DNA of 64,000 nucleotides from Ectobacillus funiculus (GCF_004138295.1 NZ_SCFM01000019.1:1-64000), one strand, 5' to 3'; positions 1-12,201 are shown, numbered from the stretch's first letter. Notes: generated by a model not told the origin, from the letters alone. Translations and numbers: made by a program.

Positions 1-71
<71 letters not shown>

Positions 72-187
72 AGTGTTTGTCTAGCTTTTAAATAAAACAT
101 TGACGTTTCTTGTTTTGTTTAGTTTTCAAAGTTCATGTGTCACCGTAGCGACTTGTATAATATATCATGTGCTTTCATAACCGTCAA
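72..187 (-). promoter_or_regulatory. rRNA operon promoter and leader
   Basis: On the minus strand a -35 TTGACG (187-182) lies 17 nt from a -10 TATATT (164-159), a strong sigma-A promoter spacing. The leader between it and the 16S gene contains the stretch CTTTGAAAACTAAACAAAAC, which resembles the boxA-like antitermination leader of Bacillus rrn operons. Only one promoter is evident, although rrn operons often carry two. Confidence 0.7.
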
Positions 188-227
188 CACTATAAATACA
201 TTTTTCTTTAAAAAACTTTATTCTTTT

Positions 228-362
228 AAAGAAAACTCGCCGATTGGCGAGCCCTGTCCTTGGGCGAAGACAGAGGCGTAGTTGCACTTATACTTTATTC
301 CTAACATTTCTCACTACGTCGAATTGTCTTCTAGCTAGAAATTTATACCGTAATTAGAATAC
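228..362 (-). repeat. Dispersed ~134-bp repeat, copy 1
   Basis: Minus-orientation copy of the dispersed family. It has TATAAATTTC at the 5' side, the CTACGCCTCTGTCTTCGCCC block, and the 3' hairpin CTCGCC-N4-GGCGAG followed by TTTTCTTT. The 5' edge abuts the T-tract of the gyrA terminator. The outer 5' stem (ACTGTA in other copies) is degraded here. Confidence 0.9.
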
Positions 363-408
363 AAAAAAGGAGCTGCAAAGAATACCGCCTTCACAACTCC
401 TTTTTATC
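363..408 (-). terminator. gyrA intrinsic terminator
   Basis: On the minus strand GGAGTTGTGAAG pairs with CTTTGCAGCTCC (two wobble or mismatched positions) and is followed by TTTTTT. It lies 20 bp past the gyrA stop codon, and a dispersed repeat begins directly after the T-tract. Confidence 0.8.
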
Positions 409-428
409 TCTAACCTTGTCTACCTGTG

Positions 429-2885
429 TTACTCTTCTATCTCATCTTCTATCTCATCTTCACGCTGTGCCTTTGCTACTGTAGCTACTTCCTGCTCTCC
501 TTCTAACCGAATGAGGCGAACCCCCTGTGTATTACGGCCCATTTGTGAAATTTGATCAACAGGCATGCGGATTAACACACCAGCTGCCGTAATGAGCATA
601 ATATCCTCCTCGCCTTTTACAGACTTTACAGCTACAAGCCTTCCATTTTTGTCTGTAATATTGCAAGTTTTCAAGCCCTTTCCGCCCCTGCTTTGGATAC
701 GATATTCTTCTATTGAGGTTCTCTTACCATAACCATTCTTTGTCACAATGAGCACATCGGTATTCTCTTCTACGATCTCCATTCCTACCACTAGGTCATC
801 CTCATCTAGCGTAATACCCTTTACGCCTGTTGCGCTACGACCCATGGAACGCACATCTTGCTCATGAAAACGAATAAGCATACCATTGCTTGTTCCAATA
901 ATAATATCCTTTTCTCCTGTCGTTAATCGTACAGAAATAAGTTCATCTTCTTCTCTAAGAGTAATTGCTATCAAACCATTATTCCGAATGTTTGCAAACG
1001 AAGATAGAGGTGTACGCTTTGCCAAGCCCTGCTTTGTCGCAAAGAATAGATAATCGTCATCTGTAAACTCACGAATTGGAATGATTGCATTTACCCACTC
1101 GCCTTTATCGACCCCTAGCAAATTAACAATCGGGATCCCCTTTGCCGTACGACTGTACTCTGGAATTTCATATCCTTTGGTCCGATACACTTTTCCTTTA
1201 TTGGTAAAGAATAAAATATGATCGTGTGTTGATGTTGTTAAAAGATGCTCAACAAAATCATCTTCATTGGTTCCCATTCCTTGTACGCCTCTTCCTCCAC
1301 GGTTTTGGCTTTTGTACGTAGAAGCAGGCAATCGCTTAACATACCCGTTATGAGTAAGTGTAATAACTACATTTTGTTCCGGAATCAAGTCCTCATCCTC
1401 AATAAACTCAAGGCCTCCTGGAACAATTTCAGTTCTTCTTTTATCGTTAAAGCGCTCTTTAATCTCCGTCAATTCCTCACGAATAATCTCTAGCACCTTT
1501 TCCTCATCAGCCAATATTGCTCTTAATTCTGCAATTAGTTTTACTAGTTCGGCATATTCCTGCTCGATCTTCTCACGTTCCAGTCCTGTTAATCTTTGCA
1601 AACGCATATCTAAAATAGCTTGTGCTTGCTTTTCACTTAAACCAAAGCGCTCCATTAGACCTTGTCGCGCCATCTCTGTTGTACGGGAGCTGCGGATTAA
1701 TGCGATAACCTCGTCTAAATGATCTAATGCAATTCGGAGCCCCTCTAGAATATGCGCACGCGCTTCTGCCTTTTCTAATTCATAAGCAGTACGTCTTCTA
1801 ATAACTACCTTTTGATGCTCCAAATAATAATATAAGCATTGTTTCAAGTTCAATACCTTTGGTTCACCGTCTACAAGAGACAGCATATTGATACCAAAGC
1901 TCGTTTGCAATGCTGTATGCTTGTACAAATTATTAAGCAATACATTAGCATTAGCATCACGACGAATTTCCATTACAATCCTCATGCCATTACGGTCAGA
2001 TTCATCACGTAAATCTGTAATCCCATCTATTTTCTTCTCACGTACCAACTCTGCAATTTTTTCAATAAGCTTTGCTTTATTTACTTGGTACGGAAGCTCA
2101 TTTACGATAATGGATTGCTTTCCATTCCCTCGATCTTCAATTTCTACTTTAGCTCGGATAATAACTGTACCGCGCCCAGTCTCATAAGCACGACGTATCC
2201 CACTCTTTCCAAGAATCTGACCAGCTGTAGGAAAATCTGGTCCCTGGATATACTCCATTAACTCCGGAATCGTTAAGTCTGGGTTCTTACTTAATGCCAA
2301 CACACCATCAATAACTTCTCCTAACTGATGTGGTGGAATATTTGTCGCCATCCCTACGGCAATCCCTGTAGCACCATTAACAAGCAAGTTAGGGAAGCGA
2401 GCCGGAAGAACAACCGGTTCTCGCTCAGATCCATCATAATTATCTTGATAACTAATTGTATTTTTCGAAATATCCCGAAGCAATTCCATCGAAATTTTAG
2501 ACATTCTTGCTTCTGTATAACGCATAGCAGCCGCAGCATCTCCATCCACGGAGCCGAAGTTTCCATGTCCATCTACTAGCATATAACGTTGGTTAAAATC
2601 CTGTGCCATACGAACCATTGTATCGTAAACCGCACTATCACCATGCGGATGGTACTTCCCGATTACTTCTCCAACAATACGAGCAGATTTCTTATGTGGC
2701 TTTTCTGCTACAATACCTAAATCATTCATCGCATATAAAATTCTTCGGTGAACCGGCTTCAAGCCGTCACGCACATCAGGTAAAGCACGTGATACAATAA
2801 CACTCATGGCGTAATCTAAAAAAGATGTACGCATTTCCTGGCTAATATTTATCTCACGAATTCGGGCTTGTTGGTTCTCAGACAT
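429..2885 (-). CDS. gyrA: DNA gyrase subunit A
   Basis: GyrA is the DNA breakage and reunion subunit of the A2B2 gyrase that introduces negative supercoils. The 818-residue protein shows the winged-helix/tower N-terminal half with the catalytic Tyr123 in [11 protein letters not shown]. The C-terminal beta-pinwheel carries repeated [15 protein letters not shown]-type blades. The quinolone-determining region reads [10 protein letters not shown] with Ser84 and Asp88, so no classic resistance substitution is visible at these two positions. The ATG at 2885 is preceded by GAGGAGGTG at 7 nt; an in-frame TTG one codon upstream is less likely. The C-terminus is acidic. It follows gyrB and is transcribed away from oriC. 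Confidence 0.98.
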   Translation of the reverse strand: MSENQQARIREINISQEMRTSFLDYAMSVIVSRALPDVRDGLKPVHRRILYAMNDLGIVAEKPHKKSARIVGEVIGKYHPHGDSAVYDTMVRMAQDFNQRYMLVDGHGNFGSVDGDAAAAMRYTEARMSKISMELLRDISKNTISYQDNYDGSEREPVVLPARFPNLLVNGATGIAVGMATNIPPHQLGEVIDGVLALSKNPDLTIPELMEYIQGPDFPTAGQILGKSGIRRAYETGRGTVIIRAKVEIEDRGNGKQSIIVNELPYQVNKAKLIEKIAELVREKKIDGITDLRDESDRNGMRIVMEIRRDANANVLLNNLYKHTALQTSFGINMLSLVDGEPKVLNLKQCLYYYLEHQKVVIRRRTAYELEKAEARAHILEGLRIALDHLDEVIALIRSSRTTEMARQGLMERFGLSEKQAQAILDMRLQRLTGLEREKIEQEYAELVKLIAELRAILADEEKVLEIIREELTEIKERFNDKRRTEIVPGGLEFIEDEDLIPEQNVVITLTHNGYVKRLPASTYKSQNRGGRGVQGMGTNEDDFVEHLLTTSTHDHILFFTNKGKVYRTKGYEIPEYSRTAKGIPIVNLLGVDKGEWVNAIIPIREFTDDDYLFFATKQGLAKRTPLSSFANIRNNGLIAITLREEDELISVRLTTGEKDIIIGTSNGMLIRFHEQDVRSMGRSATGVKGITLDEDDLVVGMEIVEENTDVLIVTKNGYGKRTSIEEYRIQSRGGKGLKTCNITDKNGRLVAVKSVKGEEDIMLITAAGVLIRMPVDQISQMGRNTQGVRLIRLEGEQEVATVAKAQREDEIEDEIEE

Positions 2886-2934
2886 CAACCAGCACCTCCT
2901 CTAACATTTCCGAACATATAGTTATAATACAGAA

Positions 2935-2956
2935 GACAGGAATAACCATTCCTGTC
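2935..2956 (-). other. Perfect hairpin between gyrB and gyrA
   Basis: GACAGGAAT-aacc-ATTCCTGTC is a perfect 9-bp inverted repeat just past the gyrB stop. On the minus strand it is followed by TTCTGT rather than a T-run, so it looks like a weak terminator or an mRNA-processing or stabilising hairpin. It could separate gyrB and gyrA expression. Confidence 0.55.
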
Positions 2957-2961
2957 GCTCC

Positions 2962-4899
<1,938 letters not shown>

Positions 4900-4934
4900 C
4901 TACTTTTCCATTTAACAGAAGCAACTCTGCGGGT

Positions 4935-6047
4935 CTAATCTTGAATTGTGCCATTTGTCACTTGAATTGTCTTGGCTTTCTTCAGCGTATCGTGCTCAAT
5001 CCCTTCGACGCTCGTTGTTGTTACGAAAGTTTGCACCTTTCCCTGAATCGTGTTTAAGAGGTGAGATTGACGGTAATCATCCAACTCTGACAAAACATCG
5101 TCAAGCAGTAGAATCGGATACTCGTTCACTTCTGAATGAATTAATTCAATTTCGGCCAGTTTTAGGGAAAGTGCAGTTGTTCGTTGTTGTCCTTGCGAAC
5201 CAAAGACTTGAACGTTTTTGTCATTAACGAAGAATTGCAAATCGTCACGATGAGGACCAATCAAGGTAGTGCCACGGAAGATTTCACGCTGCTTAATAGA
5301 ATGAAAATTTTCATAGTATACTTCTTTTATTTTCGACAAATCTGTTGATTCTGATACATTTATGCTAGGCTGGTATATAATTCGCAAGTCCTCGAGTCCT
5401 CTACTAATGCCACGATGGATGGGGGCGGCCCAATCCTGCAGCAAACCCAAGAACTCAAATCGCTTTTGCAGAATCTTTGCTCCATGCTCAATTAACTGGA
5501 GAGTAAATACATCTAGCATTGCCTCATTTTTGCTTCCTTCACGCTGCAAAGCCTTTAACAGGTGATTCCGTTGTGTGAGCACCTTTTGGTATTGACTTAA
5601 CTCGTAAAGGTAAACTGGTGCAATTTGTCCGAGTTCCATATCCAGAAAACGTCTCCGAACCTGAGGACTTCCTTTTACTAAATGCAGATCCTCTGGGGCG
5701 AACATTACAACATTCATCTCGCCAATATATTGACTAAGCTTCTGTTGCTCTAGATGATTCAATTTTGCTTTCTTACCCTTTTTGGAAATCATCAATTCTA
5801 GAGAAAGTGTGTTATTTCTCTTTCGTAGTGTTCCTTTTATTTTACCATACTCTGTATCCCAACGGATAAGTTCACGATCATTTGAGGTACGGTGCGACTT
5901 GGCCATTGCAAGAACATAAACGGCTTCCATAAGGTTAGTTTTTCCTTGCGCATTTTCTCCAATAATAACATTTACTTTATCTTCAAAAGAAATGTCGAGC
6001 ATTTCATAATTTCGGTAATTTTTTAATGTTAACTCCTCAATATACAA
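4935..6047 (-). CDS. recF: DNA replication and repair protein RecF
   Basis: RecF is an SMC-like ATPase that, with RecO and RecR, loads RecA at gapped DNA. The 370-residue protein has Walker [10 protein letters not shown] (30-38), a signature region near [17 protein letters not shown], and Walker [13 protein letters not shown] near the C-terminus, which is the normal architecture and length. The start appears to be TTG at 6047 with GGGGGAG six nucleotides upstream. It follows yaaA closely, as in the dnaA-dnaN-yaaA-recF-gyrB-gyrA cluster. Confidence 0.97.
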   Translation of the reverse strand: MYIEELTLKNYRNYEMLDISFEDKVNVIIGENAQGKTNLMEAVYVLAMAKSHRTSNDRELIRWDTEYGKIKGTLRKRNNTLSLELMISKKGKKAKLNHLEQQKLSQYIGEMNVVMFAPEDLHLVKGSPQVRRRFLDMELGQIAPVYLYELSQYQKVLTQRNHLLKALQREGSKNEAMLDVFTLQLIEHGAKILQKRFEFLGLLQDWAAPIHRGISRGLEDLRIIYQPSINVSESTDLSKIKEVYYENFHSIKQREIFRGTTLIGPHRDDLQFFVNDKNVQVFGSQGQQRTTALSLKLAEIELIHSEVNEYPILLLDDVLSELDDYRQSHLLNTIQGKVQTFVTTTSVEGIEHDTLKKAKTIQVTNGTIQD

Positions 6048-6062
6048 AGGGTGCTCCCCCTT

Positions 6063-6275
6063 TTATCCCTTCACTTGAAATGAGCCGAAAGCAGGAATAT
6101 TTACGACATCTCCTGAGAAGAGCTTTCTACCTCTCCGATTGTCTTCTTCGCCATTTACATGCACCTCATACTCCTGAAGAAACCACTTTGCAGCTCCACC
6201 AGTGTCAATCAAGTCAGCTAACTTCAGAAATTGTCCTAAAGTGATGTATTCTGTCGAAATTGAGACGATTTTCAT
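6063..6275 (-). CDS. yaaA: S4-domain RNA-binding protein YaaA
   Basis: This is a small (about 70 residues) S4-like RNA-binding protein conserved between dnaN and recF in Firmicutes and implicated in ribosome/large-subunit maturation (sometimes named RlbA). The S4 core is visible as ITLGQFLKLADLIDTGG, then VHVNGEEDNRRGRKLFSGD. Homologues begin just before IST-E, favouring the ATG at 6275. A GTG at 6284 is closer to the AGGAAG element (3 nt against 12 nt), so the start is uncertain. The end lies 15 nt from recF. Confidence 0.88.
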   Translation of the reverse strand: MKIVSISTEYITLGQFLKLADLIDTGGAAKWFLQEYEVHVNGEEDNRRGRKLFSGDVVNIPAFGSFQVKG

Positions 6276-6430
6276 AAGGATCACTCACTTCCTAAAAGTG
6301 TTCATTCTTTCATTGTACTAAATAATTGAGTGTTAGCAAAGCGGAATGATAAAAATAAGAACATCAGCAGGCATAATTCATTCTTTAATACTCGAATTAT
6401 CTGCTGGGAATCTGTACGTTCTTAAAGTAT

Positions 6431-6564
6431 AAAGAAAACTCGCTGACTGGTGAGCCTTGCTCTTGAGCGAAGATAGAGGCGTAGTTGCACTTACACTATA
6501 TTCCTAAAACTTCCGACTACGTCAAATTCACTTCTAGCGGAAAATTTATACTTTCTTACAGTGC
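6431..6564 (-). repeat. Dispersed ~134-bp repeat, copy 2
   Basis: Minus orientation between dnaN and yaaA. On the minus strand it begins GCACTGTAAGAAAGTATAAA immediately after the TTTTTT of the dnaN terminator. Outer stem ACTGTA pairs with TATAGT using a G-U wobble. The 3' hairpin is degenerate here (CTCACCAGTCAGCGAG). Confidence 0.9.
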
Positions 6565-6613
6565 AAAAAAGGCGACCTGAAAGCAGAATACATTCTCCCT
6601 TTCAGATCACCCT
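6565..6613 (-). terminator. dnaN intrinsic terminator
   Basis: Minus-strand GGTGATCTGAAAG pairs with CTTTCAGGTCGCC and is followed by TTTTTT. It lies about 60 bp past the dnaN stop. The dispersed repeat copy starts directly after it. Confidence 0.82.
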
Positions 6614-6674
6614 CTACTACATTGAAATAAGCTGTAAGACTGCTGAATTCACCACGCCCCTTACTATAAGGGTC

Positions 6675-7820
6675 TCAATAGGTTCGAACAGGCAAAATAA
6701 GTTGGATAATTGAATCGTCGTTAGCAGTACGAATTAAAAATGGGCGCATCGCACCAGTAAAACTAATTTTAATCTCCGAGCTGTCTAATGCCTTTAAAGC
6801 ATCCATCATATATTTTGCACTAAACGAGATTTTTAAATCTTCCCCCTCTATTTGCTCACACTGTACTTCTTCAACAACTTTTCCGATTTCTGGGGAATTA
6901 GAAGAAATCTCAATCATTCTTTGTTCCAAAGTAGAAAATCTCACAACATTGTTACGACCATCTCTAGCTAATAAAGATGCGCGGTCGATAGCTTGTAAAA
7001 ATTCCTTCGTATTAACAAAAATATCGGTTTTGCTTTCCGTTGGAATAAGCCTTGAAGTATCAGGGTAACTCCCTTCTAATAGCCTAGAGAAGAAAAGCAG
7101 ATGTTTTGTACGGAATAAAACTTGATAATCTGTGATTACAATATCTACTGCTTCTTCAGATTCATCTAAAATTTTGCTTAATTCGTTTAGGCTTTTTCCT
7201 GGAATAACAACGTTTGCCTTAAACTCCTCTGGAACGTTTCTTCCAGAAACCTTTGCCTTGCGCAAGGCAAGTCTATGACTATCTGTTGCAATGCAAACAA
7301 GCTCACTGTTATATACCTTCCAGTTTACACCTGTCAATATCGGTCGTGTTTCCGATGTTGACACAGCAAATACAGTTTGACGGATCATATGCTTAAGAAG
7401 ATCTGTCGGAATTTGAAATACATGATGCTCCTCAATTTGAGGTAAAAGTGGATATTCCTCTGGGTCCAAGCCATTTAGGTTGAATTCAGATTTTCCAGAT
7501 TTTATTTTTGTCATAAAATGACTTTCAACTTCAATTTCAACTGTTTCTCTCGGTAATTTTTTTACAATCTCACTGAAATATTTTGCTTGTAAAACAATGC
7601 TTCCTGCTTGATGAACTTCTACAATTTCTTTTCCATTCTCTTCAATGGGAATGAAGGACTCAATAGAAATATCAGAATCACTTCCCGTTAAGGAAACCCC
7701 TTCTTCATTTACCGAAATTTTAATTCCAGTGAGAATAGGGATTGTAGTTCGTAAAGATACAGCCTTCATAACTTCTTGTACACCTTTTACAAGATAATCC
7801 TTTTGAATAGAAAAACGCAT
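6675..7820 (-). CDS. dnaN: DNA polymerase III beta subunit (sliding clamp)
   Basis: DnaN forms the dimeric ring that tethers polymerase to DNA. The 381-residue protein shows the three-fold clamp architecture: N-terminal MRFSIQKDYLVKGVQEV, middle domain ending near RPILTGVNWK/ATDSHRLALRK, and the conserved C-terminus PFLIRTANDDSIIQLILPVRTY. Its length is two residues longer than I recall for B. cereus because of a small insertion around SGRNVPEEF. It is separated from dnaA by the DnaA-trio origin half and from yaaA by a terminator plus a dispersed repeat. Confidence 0.98.
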   Translation of the reverse strand: MRFSIQKDYLVKGVQEVMKAVSLRTTIPILTGIKISVNEEGVSLTGSDSDISIESFIPIEENGKEIVEVHQAGSIVLQAKYFSEIVKKLPRETVEIEVESHFMTKIKSGKSEFNLNGLDPEEYPLLPQIEEHHVFQIPTDLLKHMIRQTVFAVSTSETRPILTGVNWKVYNSELVCIATDSHRLALRKAKVSGRNVPEEFKANVVIPGKSLNELSKILDESEEAVDIVITDYQVLFRTKHLLFFSRLLEGSYPDTSRLIPTESKTDIFVNTKEFLQAIDRASLLARDGRNNVVRFSTLEQRMIEISSNSPEIGKVVEEVQCEQIEGEDLKISFSAKYMMDALKALDSSEIKISFTGAMRPFLIRTANDDSIIQLILPVRTY

Positions 7821-7839
7821 GGGAAATCCCTCCTGTAAT

Positions 7840-7992
7840 TCAGTATTAATTTTTATTCTATTTACTAAAGATAAAAAAATAGTAGTAATAGTAGTAGTGC
7901 TTGTGGATATGTGGATAAGTACCCCTAACGAAGGAAAAACAGCCTATCAACATGTGGATAGACTGTGCGTAAAAACAAAAAAGTTATACACA
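7840..7992. other. oriC: oriC, dnaA-dnaN half: unwinding region with DnaA-trios
   Basis: An AT-rich stretch (about 7840-7880) leads into TAG-TAG-TAA-TAG-TAG-TAG at 7880-7897, then TGC, then overlapping DnaA boxes TGTGGATAT (7902-7910) and TGTGGATAA (7910-7918). Further boxes are TGTGGATAG (7953-7961) and TTATACACA (7984-7992). Boxes, short GC spacer and 3-nt repeats into an AT-rich element is the DnaA-trio architecture described for B. subtilis oriC, where DnaA opens the strands. The interpretation rests on this pattern match. Confidence 0.85.
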
Positions 7993-7998
7993 TTATTC

Positions 7999-9348
7999 CT
8001 AATGATTTTTTAAGATCTCTTGAATTTCCTCTAGCTGTCTCTGCAGTTGTGCATCTGTTTTTGATAGTTTAGATATTTTCTCATGTGCATGAATAACAGT
8101 AGTATGGTCACGTCCGCCAAATTCTTCACCAATTTTCGGTAGTGAAGAATCTGTGAGTTCCCTTGAAAGATACATTGCAATTTGGCGCGGGAAAGCAACA
8201 GATTTTGTACGCTTTTTTGCTTTAAAATCTTCTAATTTCACTTGAAATAATTGTCCTACTGCCTTTTGAATTTCATGGATGGAAATAATCCTTGGTTTTG
8301 CATTCGGGATAATATGTTTCAAAGCCTCTGCGGCTAAATCAGCATTCATATCTTTATTGATGAGCGATGAATAAGCGACAACCCGGATAAGTGCTCCCTC
8401 TAACTCCCTGATATTGGAGTCGATTTGATTGGCAATATATAGCATCACTTCATTTGGGATATCAAGTCCTTCTGCCTTTGCCTTTTTGCGTAAAATAGCG
8501 ATTCTTGTTTCCAAATCAGGCGGTGTGATATCCGTAATAAGCCCCCATTCAAAACGTGAGCGTAAACGATCCTCAAGTGTCGGAATTTCTTTTGGAGGCC
8601 GGTCACTAGAGATCACAATCTGTTTGCTTTCTTCATGCAAAGCATTAAAAGTATGGAAAAATTCTTCCTGGGTTTGTTCTTTTCCAGCTAAGAATTGAAT
8701 ATCGTCTATGAGAAGAACATCGACATTTCTATATTTATTACGAAAGTCGACAGCTTTGTTATCACGAATGGAATTAATAAATTCATTTGTGAACTTTTCG
8801 GAAGAAAGGTATACAACCTTTGCATTTGGATTATGCTCAATAACATAATGACCGATTGCATGCATCAAGTGTGTTTTACCAAGCCCTACGCCTCCATATA
8901 TAAAAAGAGGATTATAGGCCTTCGCAGGGGCTTCAGCCACAGCAAGGGATGCTGCATGGGCAAAACGGTTTCCAGAACCAATGACAAATGTATCGAATGT
9001 ATATTTTGGGTTTAGCATGCTTTGCGGAAAATGGTTTGGTTCATCCTGCAGCATCTTTGCCTTATGTGCGGGAGCATATTCAAATTCCTCTTCAGCTTGG
9101 CTTTGAGGAATAATAAAACGGATATCAAGCTCTTCCCCAGTTACATGATACACAGTTTCTGAAATCAAGTCAGAATAATGGGATTCCAACCAATCTCTTG
9201 CAAATTCATTTGGAGCAGTAATCGTGAATAAATGCTTTTTTAAGGAATAAGCCTTTGTGGATTTTAACCAAGTCTCAAAACTCGGCTTGCTTACCTTCTT
9301 CTCCAGTTCTTTTAAGGTCCGATTCCAAAGATCAGAGATGTTTTCCAA
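7999..9348 (-). CDS. dnaA: Chromosomal replication initiator DnaA
   Basis: DnaA is the AAA+ initiator that binds the boxes on both sides of its own gene and melts the origin. The 449-residue form has the DnaB-interacting N-domain ([17 protein letters not shown]), Walker A GVGLGKTH (153-160), Walker [13 protein letters not shown], sensor motifs, and the C-terminal helix-turn-helix with signature [12 protein letters not shown] chose TTG at 9348 because AAAGGAGGG sits about 7 nt upstream and homologues begin exactly at this residue; the in-frame ATG 84 nt upstream lacks support. A TTG start may limit translation, which is an inference. Confidence 0.97.
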   Translation of the reverse strand: MENISDLWNRTLKELEKKVSKPSFETWLKSTKAYSLKKHLFTITAPNEFARDWLESHYSDLISETVYHVTGEELDIRFIIPQSQAEEEFEYAPAHKAKMLQDEPNHFPQSMLNPKYTFDTFVIGSGNRFAHAASLAVAEAPAKAYNPLFIYGGVGLGKTHLMHAIGHYVIEHNPNAKVVYLSSEKFTNEFINSIRDNKAVDFRNKYRNVDVLLIDDIQFLAGKEQTQEEFFHTFNALHEESKQIVISSDRPPKEIPTLEDRLRSRFEWGLITDITPPDLETRIAILRKKAKAEGLDIPNEVMLYIANQIDSNIRELEGALIRVVAYSSLINKDMNADLAAEALKHIIPNAKPRIISIHEIQKAVGQLFQVKLEDFKAKKRTKSVAFPRQIAMYLSRELTDSSLPKIGEEFGGRDHTTVIHAHEKISKLSKTDAQLQRQLEEIQEILKNH

Positions 9349-9506
9349 TGTTGTCCCTCCTTTTGGACAGGGTAATTGCACAAAGATGTAGTTTGCACAA
9401 CTTTTGTATAACACGAAAGTACAAGAATGCATATTTATACAAAGCTATTTAAAAGCTTAGAGTGTGCGCGGAGATAAGACGGGCTGTTTTCTACAAAACA
9501 GAAGGA

Positions 9507-9802
9507 TGTGGATAAAAAGTTATACACATCCTTAAAAGATGTCCACAAGTTATACACAGACTGTGGATATCATTAATAAAAAGAAAAGTTATTCTAATTG
9601 AAAACAAAAATATAATATCAAAAATAAGCAGCAATAGCAATGAATTTTATAAAGTTATCCACAAAATCAATACGTTGTGGAATAAATTTTTCCACAACAC
9701 GATATACTGTGTAAAACTATAAAGATAGATTGTGGATAGAAAAAACGAACAAAAAAATTATCCACAATGCAATAGAAATAATGTGAAAAAACCTGTGAAT
9801 AG
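9507..9802. other. oriC: oriC, DnaA-box cluster upstream of dnaA
   Basis: A dense set of DnaA boxes in both orientations: TGTGGATAA (9507-9515), TTATACACA (9520-9528 and 9550-9558), TGTGGATAT (9562-9570), TTATCCACA (9655-9663 and 9758-9766), TGTGGATAG (9731-9739) and a weaker TGTGAATAG (9794-9802). The region between dnaA and rpmH has no gene, is strongly AT-rich, and is where the transcription direction flips. It corresponds to incA/incB of the B. subtilis bipartite origin and probably also autoregulates dnaA. Confidence 0.93.
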
Positions 9803-9839
9803 GGAAAATATGCATATAAGATGAAAATTTCAAGAAGCA

Positions 9840-9869
9840 TTGACATTTCCACTAAGGATTAACTATAAT
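9840..9869 (+). promoter_or_regulatory. rpmH-rnpA promoter
   Basis: TTGACA (9840-9845), an 18-nt spacer, then a consensus TATAAT (9864-9869). It drives the rpmH-rnpA-yidC-jag operon away from oriC. Confidence 0.75.
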
Positions 9870-9915
9870 TTATAGGACTGTCTGTAACAGTTATTCCTCA
9901 GGGAGGTGTTATAAA

Positions 9916-10050
9916 ATGAAAAGAACGTTTCAACCAAATAAGCGTAAGCGCAGCAAAGTACATGGTTTCCGTGCGCGTATGAGCACTGCAAACGGCCGCA
10001 AAGTTCTAGCTGCTCGTCGTCGTAAAGGAAGAAAAGTATTATCTGCGTAG
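9916..10050 (+). CDS. rpmH: 50S ribosomal protein L34
   Basis: L34 is a very basic 44-residue protein of the large subunit. It reads [18 protein letters not shown] at the start and [17 protein letters not shown] at the end, which is the canonical family sequence and length. GGAGGTG lies 8 nt before the ATG. As in nearly all bacteria it is the first gene on the side of oriC opposite dnaA and precedes rnpA. Confidence 0.98.
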   Translation: MKRTFQPNKRKRSKVHGFRARMSTANGRKVLAARRRKGRKVLSA

Positions 10051-10079
10051 GCCACTGATCGTTCAGTGGTCTTTTTTCT
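10050..10079 (+). terminator. rpmH attenuator/terminator
   Basis: GGCCACTGA-tcg-TTCAGTGGTC followed by TTTTTT, immediately after the rpmH stop. It probably lowers read-through into rnpA, so that the ribosomal protein is made in excess over the RNase P protein. Confidence 0.85.
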
Positions 10080-10125
10080 AGCAGTGTAAAGGTTCCGCTT
10101 ACGATATACAGGAGTGTTTAAGTAA

Positions 10126-10488
10126 ATGAAGAAAATGAATCGTATAAAGAAGAATAAGGAATTTCAAACTGTTTTTCAGAAGGGGCAATCTAATGCGAAC
10201 CGACAGTTTGTTTTATATCAGCTGGACAAGCCAGATCAGGAGTACTTTCGTATCGGTCTTTCTGTTAGCAAGAAGATTGGAAATGCGGTAGTACGAAATC
10301 GGATTAAGCGGATGATTCGTCAGGTGTTTACAGAATTAAAAGAGAAGATAGATTCTGGAAAAGATTTTGTTATAATAGCAAGGAAGCCCTGTGCAGAAAT
10401 GACATATGAGGAATTTAAGAAAAGTCTACTTCACGTTTTGAATCGTTCCGGCATTCGAATTCAGAACACCGAAACGAAAATTAAGTAA
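10126..10488 (+). CDS. rnpA: Ribonuclease P protein component
   Basis: RnpA is the basic protein cofactor of RNase P, which matures tRNA 5' ends. The 120-residue protein has [36 protein letters not shown], and the RNR motif [10 protein letters not shown] around residues 58-67. Length is typical. It follows rpmH after an attenuator-type terminator and precedes yidC by 34 nt. Confidence 0.97.
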   Translation: MKKMNRIKKNKEFQTVFQKGQSNANRQFVLYQLDKPDQEYFRIGLSVSKKIGNAVVRNRIKRMIRQVFTELKEKIDSGKDFVIIARKPCAEMTYEEFKKSLLHVLNRSGIRIQNTETKIK

Positions 10489-10522
10489 CTATAGATGTAC
10501 ATACTAGAAGGAGGAAAAGGCT

Positions 10523-11287
10523 GTGAAAAAGAAAATATGGTTCTTGCTGATGGTAATCGTACTTATAGCGGTTATCAGCGGCTGTTCCCAAGTCAATGAG
10601 CCGATTACGAAGGAAAGCACAGGAATTTGGAACCAATACGTCGTATATCCGCTCTCTTGGTTAATTACGTATGTTGCTAATTTGGCTGGGGCGAATTATG
10701 GTGTAGCTATTATTGTTGTTACGCTTATCATTCGATCTGCGTTGTTGCCTCTTATGATTAAGCAAACAAGAAGCACAAAAGCGATGCAGGCGTTGCAGCC
10801 CGAGATGACAAAGTTACGCGAAAAACATAGCTCGAAGGATCAAGCAACGCAACAAAAGCTTCAACAAGAGATGATGCAGCTGTATCAAAAGCATGGTGTA
10901 AACCCGATTGCAGGCTGTTTACCAATTTTTGTGCAAATGCCAATCTTGATCGGTTTTTATCATGCGATTATGCGAACTACTGAAATTAAGCAACATAGCT
11001 TTTTATGGTTTGACCTTGGGCATCCAGATCCAATTTATTTATTACCGCTGCTTGCCGGTGTGACAACATTCATCCAGCAGAAAATTTCAATGGTAGGGAT
11101 GCCGGCAAATCCACAGATGTCTATGATGCTTTGGTTAATGCCTATTATGATTATTGTCTTTGCTATTAATTTCCCAGCAGCACTTTCTCTTTACTGGGTA
11201 GTGGGAAATATCTTTAGTATTGCTCAAACATATTTTATTAAAGGACCTGAAATCAAGAAGGCGAAAACAGGAGGAGCAAGCAAGTGA
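10523..11287 (+). CDS. yidC: Membrane protein insertase YidC (SpoIIIJ type)
   Basis: YidC/Oxa1 inserts membrane proteins, and SpoIIIJ is also needed for forespore sigma-G activity. The 254-residue protein has a lipoprotein signal peptide with the lipobox VISGC (Cys about residue 21) and then about five transmembrane segments. The family motif region is [12 protein letters not shown], with a hydrophilic-groove arginine in [12 protein letters not shown]. Translation starts with GTG at 10523, preceded by GAAGGAGG. It overlaps jag by 4 nt, implying coupling. Confidence 0.96.
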   Translation: MKKKIWFLLMVIVLIAVISGCSQVNEPITKESTGIWNQYVVYPLSWLITYVANLAGANYGVAIIVVTLIIRSALLPLMIKQTRSTKAMQALQPEMTKLREKHSSKDQATQQKLQQEMMQLYQKHGVNPIAGCLPIFVQMPILIGFYHAIMRTTEIKQHSFLWFDLGHPDPIYLLPLLAGVTTFIQQKISMVGMPANPQMSMMLWLMPIMIIVFAINFPAALSLYWVVGNIFSIAQTYFIKGPEIKKAKTGGASK

Positions 11288-11973
11288 ACGGTATTACTGC
11301 TAAAGGACAAACAGTCGAAGAGGCAGTTCAATCAGCACTGGTGCAGCTAGGAGTTTCTCGTGATCAGGTGGAAATTCGTATTTTAGATAAGGGCAGAAAA
11401 GGATTCCTGGGATTTCTCGGTTCTAGGCCTGCTATAGTTGAAGTGACTGTAAACAAGGCTTTGGATCTTATTGAAGAAGCTGTAGCTGTGAAAAGTGATC
11501 CGATTGAAGAAGTTGTAAGCGCACAAAAGGATCCAATCGAAGAGGCCGTAAGCTATGTAAAAGGTATCATTCGAGAGATGAACCTTGACGTTACTGTGGA
11601 AAAGTCAGTGAAGGGGAGAGAAGTCAAACTTACACTTTCAGGAGAGCAGGTAGCACTTCTTATCGGAAAAAGAGGCAGTACATTAAATGCAATTCAGTAT
11701 TTAACGCAGCTTGTAGTAAATAGAAGTACGAAACAATATATAAATATCATGATTGACGCTGAGAACTATCGGGAGAAGAGGAGAGGGACACTTGAATCTC
11801 TTGCGCAGCGCTTAGCAAAGCAAGTCTTTAATACGAAGAAAAAGGTTATTTTAGAGCCAATGCCTTCTTTTGAAAGAAAAGTAATTCATCAGGCGCTCTC
11901 TCATCACCCTCATGTAATTACAACATCAGAAGGAGCAGAACCGCATCGGCATGTGGTGATTTCTCCTAAGTAG
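11284..11973 (+). CDS. jag: RNA-binding protein Jag/KhpB (SpoIIIJ-associated)
   Basis: Jag (KhpB/EloR) is an RNA-binding protein that acts with KhpA in cell-envelope and division control in Firmicutes. The 229-residue protein has an N-terminal Jag_N domain ([16 protein letters not shown]...[14 protein letters not shown]). An acidic linker contains a near-direct repeat of DPIEE units (about 74-92). It is followed by a KH domain with the GXXG loop GKRGS and a C-terminal R3H domain ([29 protein letters not shown]). GTG start at 11284 overlaps the yidC stop. Confidence 0.95.
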   Translation: MNGITAKGQTVEEAVQSALVQLGVSRDQVEIRILDKGRKGFLGFLGSRPAIVEVTVNKALDLIEEAVAVKSDPIEEVVSAQKDPIEEAVSYVKGIIREMNLDVTVEKSVKGREVKLTLSGEQVALLIGKRGSTLNAIQYLTQLVVNRSTKQYINIMIDAENYREKRRGTLESLAQRLAKQVFNTKKKVILEPMPSFERKVIHQALSHHPHVITTSEGAEPHRHVVISPK

Positions 11974-11981
11974 ATAGGTAT

Positions 11982-12021
11982 AAAGAAACCGGCAGCTCAA
12001 TAGAGATTGCCGGTTTTCCTA
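11982..12021 (+). terminator. jag intrinsic terminator
   Basis: AAACCGGCA pairs with TGCCGGTTT across a loop of about 14 nt and is followed by TCCT. It ends the rpmH-rnpA-yidC-jag operon. Confidence 0.85.
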
Positions 12022-12180
12022 TTGTATTTTGCTATATACGCTAGCATGTATAGCAGGAATAAATTTTAACCAAAATATTCCTATCATAAGAAAAGCGGAT
12101 AAGGGCCGCCTTTTATGGCAGCATAGGGGTGGACCAGAGTCTGCCATTTTGGGACTTGGGAGTTAGACATCGCCCCGAAA
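12022..12180. other. Intergenic stretch of unknown content
   Basis: There is no credible reading frame. The middle part (about 12100-12175) is richer in G than its surroundings (GGGCCGCC, GGGGTGGACC, TTTTGGGACTTGGGAG) and resembles nothing I recognise. It may be debris of an older insertion, because repeat copies follow directly. Confidence 0.4.
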
Positions 12181-12201
12181 AGTTATACTTTCTTATCTTA
12201 T
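12181..12201 (-). repeat. Dispersed repeat, 5'-end fragment next to copy 3
   Basis: On the minus strand the sequence TAAGATAAGAAAGTATAA resembles the 5' end of the family and begins exactly where the 3' end of copy 3 stops. The rest of this unit is missing. Confidence 0.55.

Noticed and set aside
9348-9432. Longer DnaA starting at the ATG at 9432
   Set aside because: The extra 28 residues include two Cys-rich stretches unlike DnaA, and the TTG at 9348 has an optimal AAAGGAGGG and matches the family N-terminus.
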